A program made the translations under genes and the position numbers. A stretch of 64,000 bases of DNA from Trochalopteron elliotii (taxonomy: Eukaryota > Chordata > Aves > Passeriformes > Leiothrichidae), in the NCBI GenBank assembly GCA_024734555.1, contig JANPWX010000080.1:2407644-2471643 (forward strand), read 5' to 3'. The notes under the pieces are model-generated. The model saw only the letters and a program-made list of their open reading frames with translations, did not search any database and was not told the origin of the DNA. This document shows positions 59,911 through 64,000 of the stretch, piece after piece. The number at the start of each line of letters is the position of its first letter. Position 1 is the first letter of the stretch.

Positions 59911-62900
59911 TGAATTTAATAAGAACTACTGAGAGAGAGACTTCCAGAAATTTAGACTTCCCAGTTAATACCTATCTTTATGTTACCTATAGGTCAAACT
60001 AAAAATCTGTAGTTTTAAACACAGCATAGACCCTCATCCAGCTAAGAAATTGCATTGACATCAGTAGGATAAATGTCTTGCCTTTGAATTAAGGACTATT
60101 TGGACCCAGGTCCAAATTCAAGCCTTGTAGTTGGAATCAGTTTTCAGTCTGTGTGTGGACAAAGCAGATCAACCTTGGTATTTTCTAGGTCCTTTCCCAA
60201 GTCTTGAAGTCTCATGAACCAGGATTTTCTTCCCTTGTGGGAAGGAACAGTATCTAAATATAAAATTAAACTCAGAAAGAGTTGCTAGAAGGCCTTTGAC
60301 TTCTCCTAGGTTTGTGGGCTCCCCACAGCTGACACAAGACTTCCATGAGCATGAGGCAATGAAACAGATACAGGTTTGGTCATAAAAACTCATAAAACAC
60401 TTTTCATACAAACTCATATAAAACTCATATATTGCTTTTAGATATGAATGTTTCATAATGCCTGGATGCACAAATCCTCAAAACAGAGTCCTTTTCCACA
60501 GGAGCAATAGGTTCCTATTAACAGCACAAGACCAAACACCAGATGCCCTGAGGGGCCAGACTCAGCATCCATGAGGGACAGAAGCATGTACAAGCCTCAA
60601 CCCCAAACCAAGGGCAGTACCAAGCAACTTACCCATTTAAGAGACAGTGAGAATGGGACTGCAGCCTATGCCTGGCATAGGTGTGTGGGGGCCTTCCCTG
60701 CTTGGCCCAGAGCCCTGCTCTGTCCTGTCAAGGTACCCAGCACGGGGATGATGCTTGCTGGACTTGCCAGAGGAGTGAATTTTCAGGTAGCTCTTGTCAT
60801 CTGAAGTCTTCCCTTCAGACATCCCAAAAGCTCCTCTCCTGGCTGACAGGGCACATCAGGGCTGCCACCCCTGAGCAGGCTGATTTAAGCCAGGCTGCTG
60901 ACAGTCTCACAAGCTGCCTACCAACAGAGTGAAGCAATGAGACATTCCTTTCCTGCTACAGTTTAGACATTTTCACCTTTAAAAGCAATGAGACTGAGCT
61001 ACTTAAAACCAAAAATTCCCTGTACTTTAAAAAAAAAACCTCTCAAAGGTCTCCTTACATGCAGTATGGGGAGGGGGGGGTGTATCTGCAAAGGTAGCAG
61101 AGAAATCCATGTGTTTTATTGCAGTTGGATGGTACTAACGGGGAAGTGAAAAAGCTTTCAAACTATCAGTTATTTGATATATGCAGGAGTTGATTTTTAT
61201 TGCTATGCCTCTAGTCACCAATGGAAATGGTTCATCTTTTGTTACACCCTTTATAGGAGGCCTTTTTCACTGCACTTGCCTGGTGGCTTCTGCAGAGCTG
61301 GTAACATTGAGCAAAATTCATTTCCCAAACCAAGCCTACTGGATAGAAATACATTTTTTTTCTAGGATGTAGCAAGCAGAAAACACTCTCATCTGACACT
61401 TTCTTGGTTGCAAAGAAAGCCTATCAACAGTACCACAAGTGTCCTACAAGAGCAGGCATTGAAGAGAGGTGAGGGACTCCTATGGATTTCACTCTAGACA
61501 AAATTATCACCACTGTGTCAGGACTGACTTCTTTGTTAGCCTAACAGGGTCACACCTATTAGCATGAAAAAAGGCATTGGTCATTTAACACAGTCCTCTT
61601 TACTGTGCACTAGAAACACACATTCCAGCTCCTGTGACTCTTAACAAAGCTGCAAAGAGCAAATCACAGCAGTGTGCTGTATCCCCATCTCAGGTCCTCC
61701 AGGCAGCAATTATAGAAAACGTTTCTGTTATCGCCACATTTCAAAGTCAGAGTATGGCCATGCTGATGTGTGGCTCAAAACCCAGTGGAGCTTGATCTAT
61801 TAAATGCATAAAGGGATCTGTGTGTCAAAGGAGTCTGGTCTAATCAGGGGACAGAAACCAAACTTACAAATTTGAAACCAAGATTTCTTCAGCTATTTGA
61901 CCAACAATTCAGAGCACATCCATACATTTTAAATTTCACACTCTAATAGGAATACATAGCAATGCTCCTTTCAGAGGTGTTGCATTGATTAATAAGCTTG
62001 TCACTGAGGATGGAAATTGCTACATAAGTGTTAAGGACTGTTAACTAATGAAAGACAATTCCATACATTCTGGTGGAATCTAGAGAACTTCAGCAAAAAT
62101 TATTAATTTCATTTGCATTTGTACTCTGTCTGACAACAGTGATCAAGCTGGTGAAAGTTATTTCAAATGTTTATGCTCATGACTGCAGAAAAAAATAGAG
62201 GGAAAATTCTGGCTCATAAGGCAGAATCATGCCTGCTGAAAAATCTTTAATTTCTGAAATATATAAAGAGCACAAACAACTATTTCTCTCATCAAATATG
62301 CACACACCTCAGTGATATTCAACTTAATAACTGTGCAAAGAAGGAGGGGTATCGATGAATTTAAAGTACAGAACAACATTCAGCAGGGAAACTGCTAATG
62401 CTTTCCATTTCAGTCACATGCCCTCATTAAGGGCTCAGGCTTCCTGGCAAACTAGAGAACATCTGTTTTAGCAACTTCTAGCTCTGTTCTTCTGTGATTC
62501 ACCTTCTATGCCACATCACCAATGTGAAATACTATGGACCACCTGAGACTTTACCAGCACATGTGTATGGGCACTGCTTTTGGATTCTCAGAAATCTATG
62601 TTTTTCCTCAAATAAACAAATTGGATGAATCTCTGTATCTCTAAATTGTATCATCCTTTCTGTGAACACTTCCTGTGACAGAGTTCAGGATTAGAAACTG
62701 CATCTTTAAATTTCCATTTCTATGCCTTTGTCATAAACCCATGGTCTCTCTTGATCAGGTTTGTAAACAAACAAACAAAAGCATCTGAGGACTGGCAGCT
62801 TCTGCCTCCAGGACTTCCAGAGAAGAAACCTGCTGAGTTTGTGAACGAGCAAATGGTAGGCTGCAAGAGTCTCAAGAGCACAGGATACTTCTCTGACACT

Positions 62901-64000
62901 GGCCTACTCTGTGATAAAGCATATCATTTTACCTCCAGATCTTTCCCTTTTTTGTTTTTCTGGGTAAATGCTGTCTCTTAATTGATGTTGGTACTGCATC
63001 TCCCAGGACAATGAGGTTCAAATGGCCCTATGTGTTGTTAGAGCATGGCTTTCTGTTTCCTTTTTTTCTAAGCAACCATTTAGAAATGGAGGGAGATTTA
63101 TCTCTCTTTTCATTACAGCTCTATGGAAAGAAAAAAGAAATAAAGCACTCAACAGGCATAATTTCCTGACTTATTTTTACATGCCCATTTTGTCAAGGGA
63201 TGTGTTTGTGCATCTACTGTGAATTGCTGAAAATGTAAGGTAGCTGCAAAACACGATGTTCTTGTGCTTACCAGCCCTTTGCCTTTAAAAGATCTGTAGC
63301 CTAAACAGGCAGCTTTAAGAACTCTCCTGGCTCAATTGTAATCAAGATACTATCTACTTAAATAAGCATTTGTACTCCCAGTGATTTTAGGAGATGAATT
63401 ACTGATCTTATTACCATAGTAAATACCCTTGAGGCAATGTACAGGCCAACAGAATATTGCTTTCTGCTGGTACAGTACCCATTTTTAGGAGAACTCTAGG
63501 AGTGTTTCTAGTCATGTGGTAATAATAGAAGATTTGCTTTGACTATATTTGCCAGAAAGTCCTATTTGCAGAAGTGGCTTTTAAATCTTTGACACTGTTC
63601 ATGAGAAACAGCTTGTCAACTATGAAAATATTCCTACCAGCTCCTGTATATCAGCCTTACTACTGGGGAAAAGAGACTTTCAGGGGGCATAGCCCAATAG
63701 CAAGCAGAGAAACTTTTCAGCTGATATGGTGAGTAGCAGAGTAGCATTACCTGGATAGGCAAAGGTGGTTTTTGCCTGTCAGCAGCAGTGCAGCCTGTGG
63801 TGCCTGTTGAGGACAGTCCCCTTTCCCTGCACAGCTCTGTGTCCAGGCAGGCAGCAGGAGCCAGAGGACAGGGAGTGATGGCGTGTGGGAGGCCTCCAGC
63901 TCAAGCACACTCCATTTATTTATCACTGAACCGTCATCTGGTCAACAGGAAAAGTTGATAAAACTGTTACCTTCGGGGCTCTGTTCTCCTTGGGAATAAT
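59911..64000. other. Non-coding stretch to window end
   Basis: No gene recognised. Includes an A run at ~61029-61036 and a G run at ~61067-61080. The last ~100 bases contain short TAAT/GATA-like motifs but no clear block. Open frames stay at or below about 100 codons. Confidence 0.6.
60025..60125 (+). mobile_element. Possible remnant of an old amniote palindromic repeat
   Basis: 'ctcatccagctaagaa', 'gcattgacatcagtagga' and 'aggactatttggac' resemble, in order, parts of a widespread reptile/bird repeat ('ctgatccagcaaagca', 'cattgacttcagtggga', 'aggactactcac'). About 100 bases, strongly diverged, family not named. Confidence 0.35.

Noticed and set aside
1..64000. CRISPR arrays, bacterial operons, tRNA/rRNA genes and known microRNA hairpins
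   Set aside because: No direct-repeat/spacer arrays, no ribosome-binding or operon structure, no tRNA box A/B pairs, and no microRNA sequence I recognise were found; composition and repeats are vertebrate.

Overview
The window looks like non-coding DNA from a vertebrate, most probably a bird. It is AT-rich and CpG-poor, with two sharply GC/CpG-rich islands. Interspersed repeats are sparse. The clearest young repeat is a 5'-truncated CR1 LINE 3' end at 39769-39890 (minus strand) with the avian-type tail, and the rest are very old remnants (MIR-like SINEs, an L2/L3-type LINE, an old CR1, a possible hAT MITE). I found no exon, tRNA, rRNA or known microRNA that I can defend. The longer open frames translate into sequence that resembles no protein family I recognise. 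Most lie in the CpG islands, where stops are rare, or are isolated AT-rich frames. The window is best described as a gene desert or part of a very large intron. I cannot name the locus.

Layout. 1-660 is a CpG island with a CRE and a CCAAT box beside a GGGCA pentanucleotide array, probably a promoter, direction uncertain. 753-18350 is AT-rich non-coding sequence with small repeats, two MIR-like copies, an L2/L3-like 3' end and a homeodomain-motif-rich block near 7.24-7.56 kb. 18.36-19.35 kb is the most structured part: two AT-rich blocks with homeodomain-type motifs run into a second CpG island with a CTCF-like site and G-quadruplex motifs on both strands. 19.4-36.8 kb is non-coding, with MIR-like and CR1 remnants, a tandem 31-bp duplication and a POU-octamer block near 35.3 kb. 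36.78-37.50 kb and 50.74-51.44 kb are further candidate conserved non-coding elements. 39.8-48.6 kb holds the CR1 copy, a 2 x 51-bp duplication, a 14-bp-arm inverted repeat, a MIR-like copy and the possible hAT MITE. 59.29-59.91 kb is a decayed LINE reverse-transcriptase fragment whose motif A and YADD region are still readable.

Functionally, the most defensible reading is regulatory. The islands may be promoters or orphan CpG islands, and the AT-rich TAAT/ATGCAAAT blocks are candidate enhancers for a gene outside the window. That is inference from composition and motifs; no alignment could be run. I found no convincing new biological system. The best items for follow-up are the 18.36-19.35 kb cluster, the palindromic motifs in the AT-rich blocks, and an identical 18-bp near-palindrome that occurs twice, 17 kb apart.
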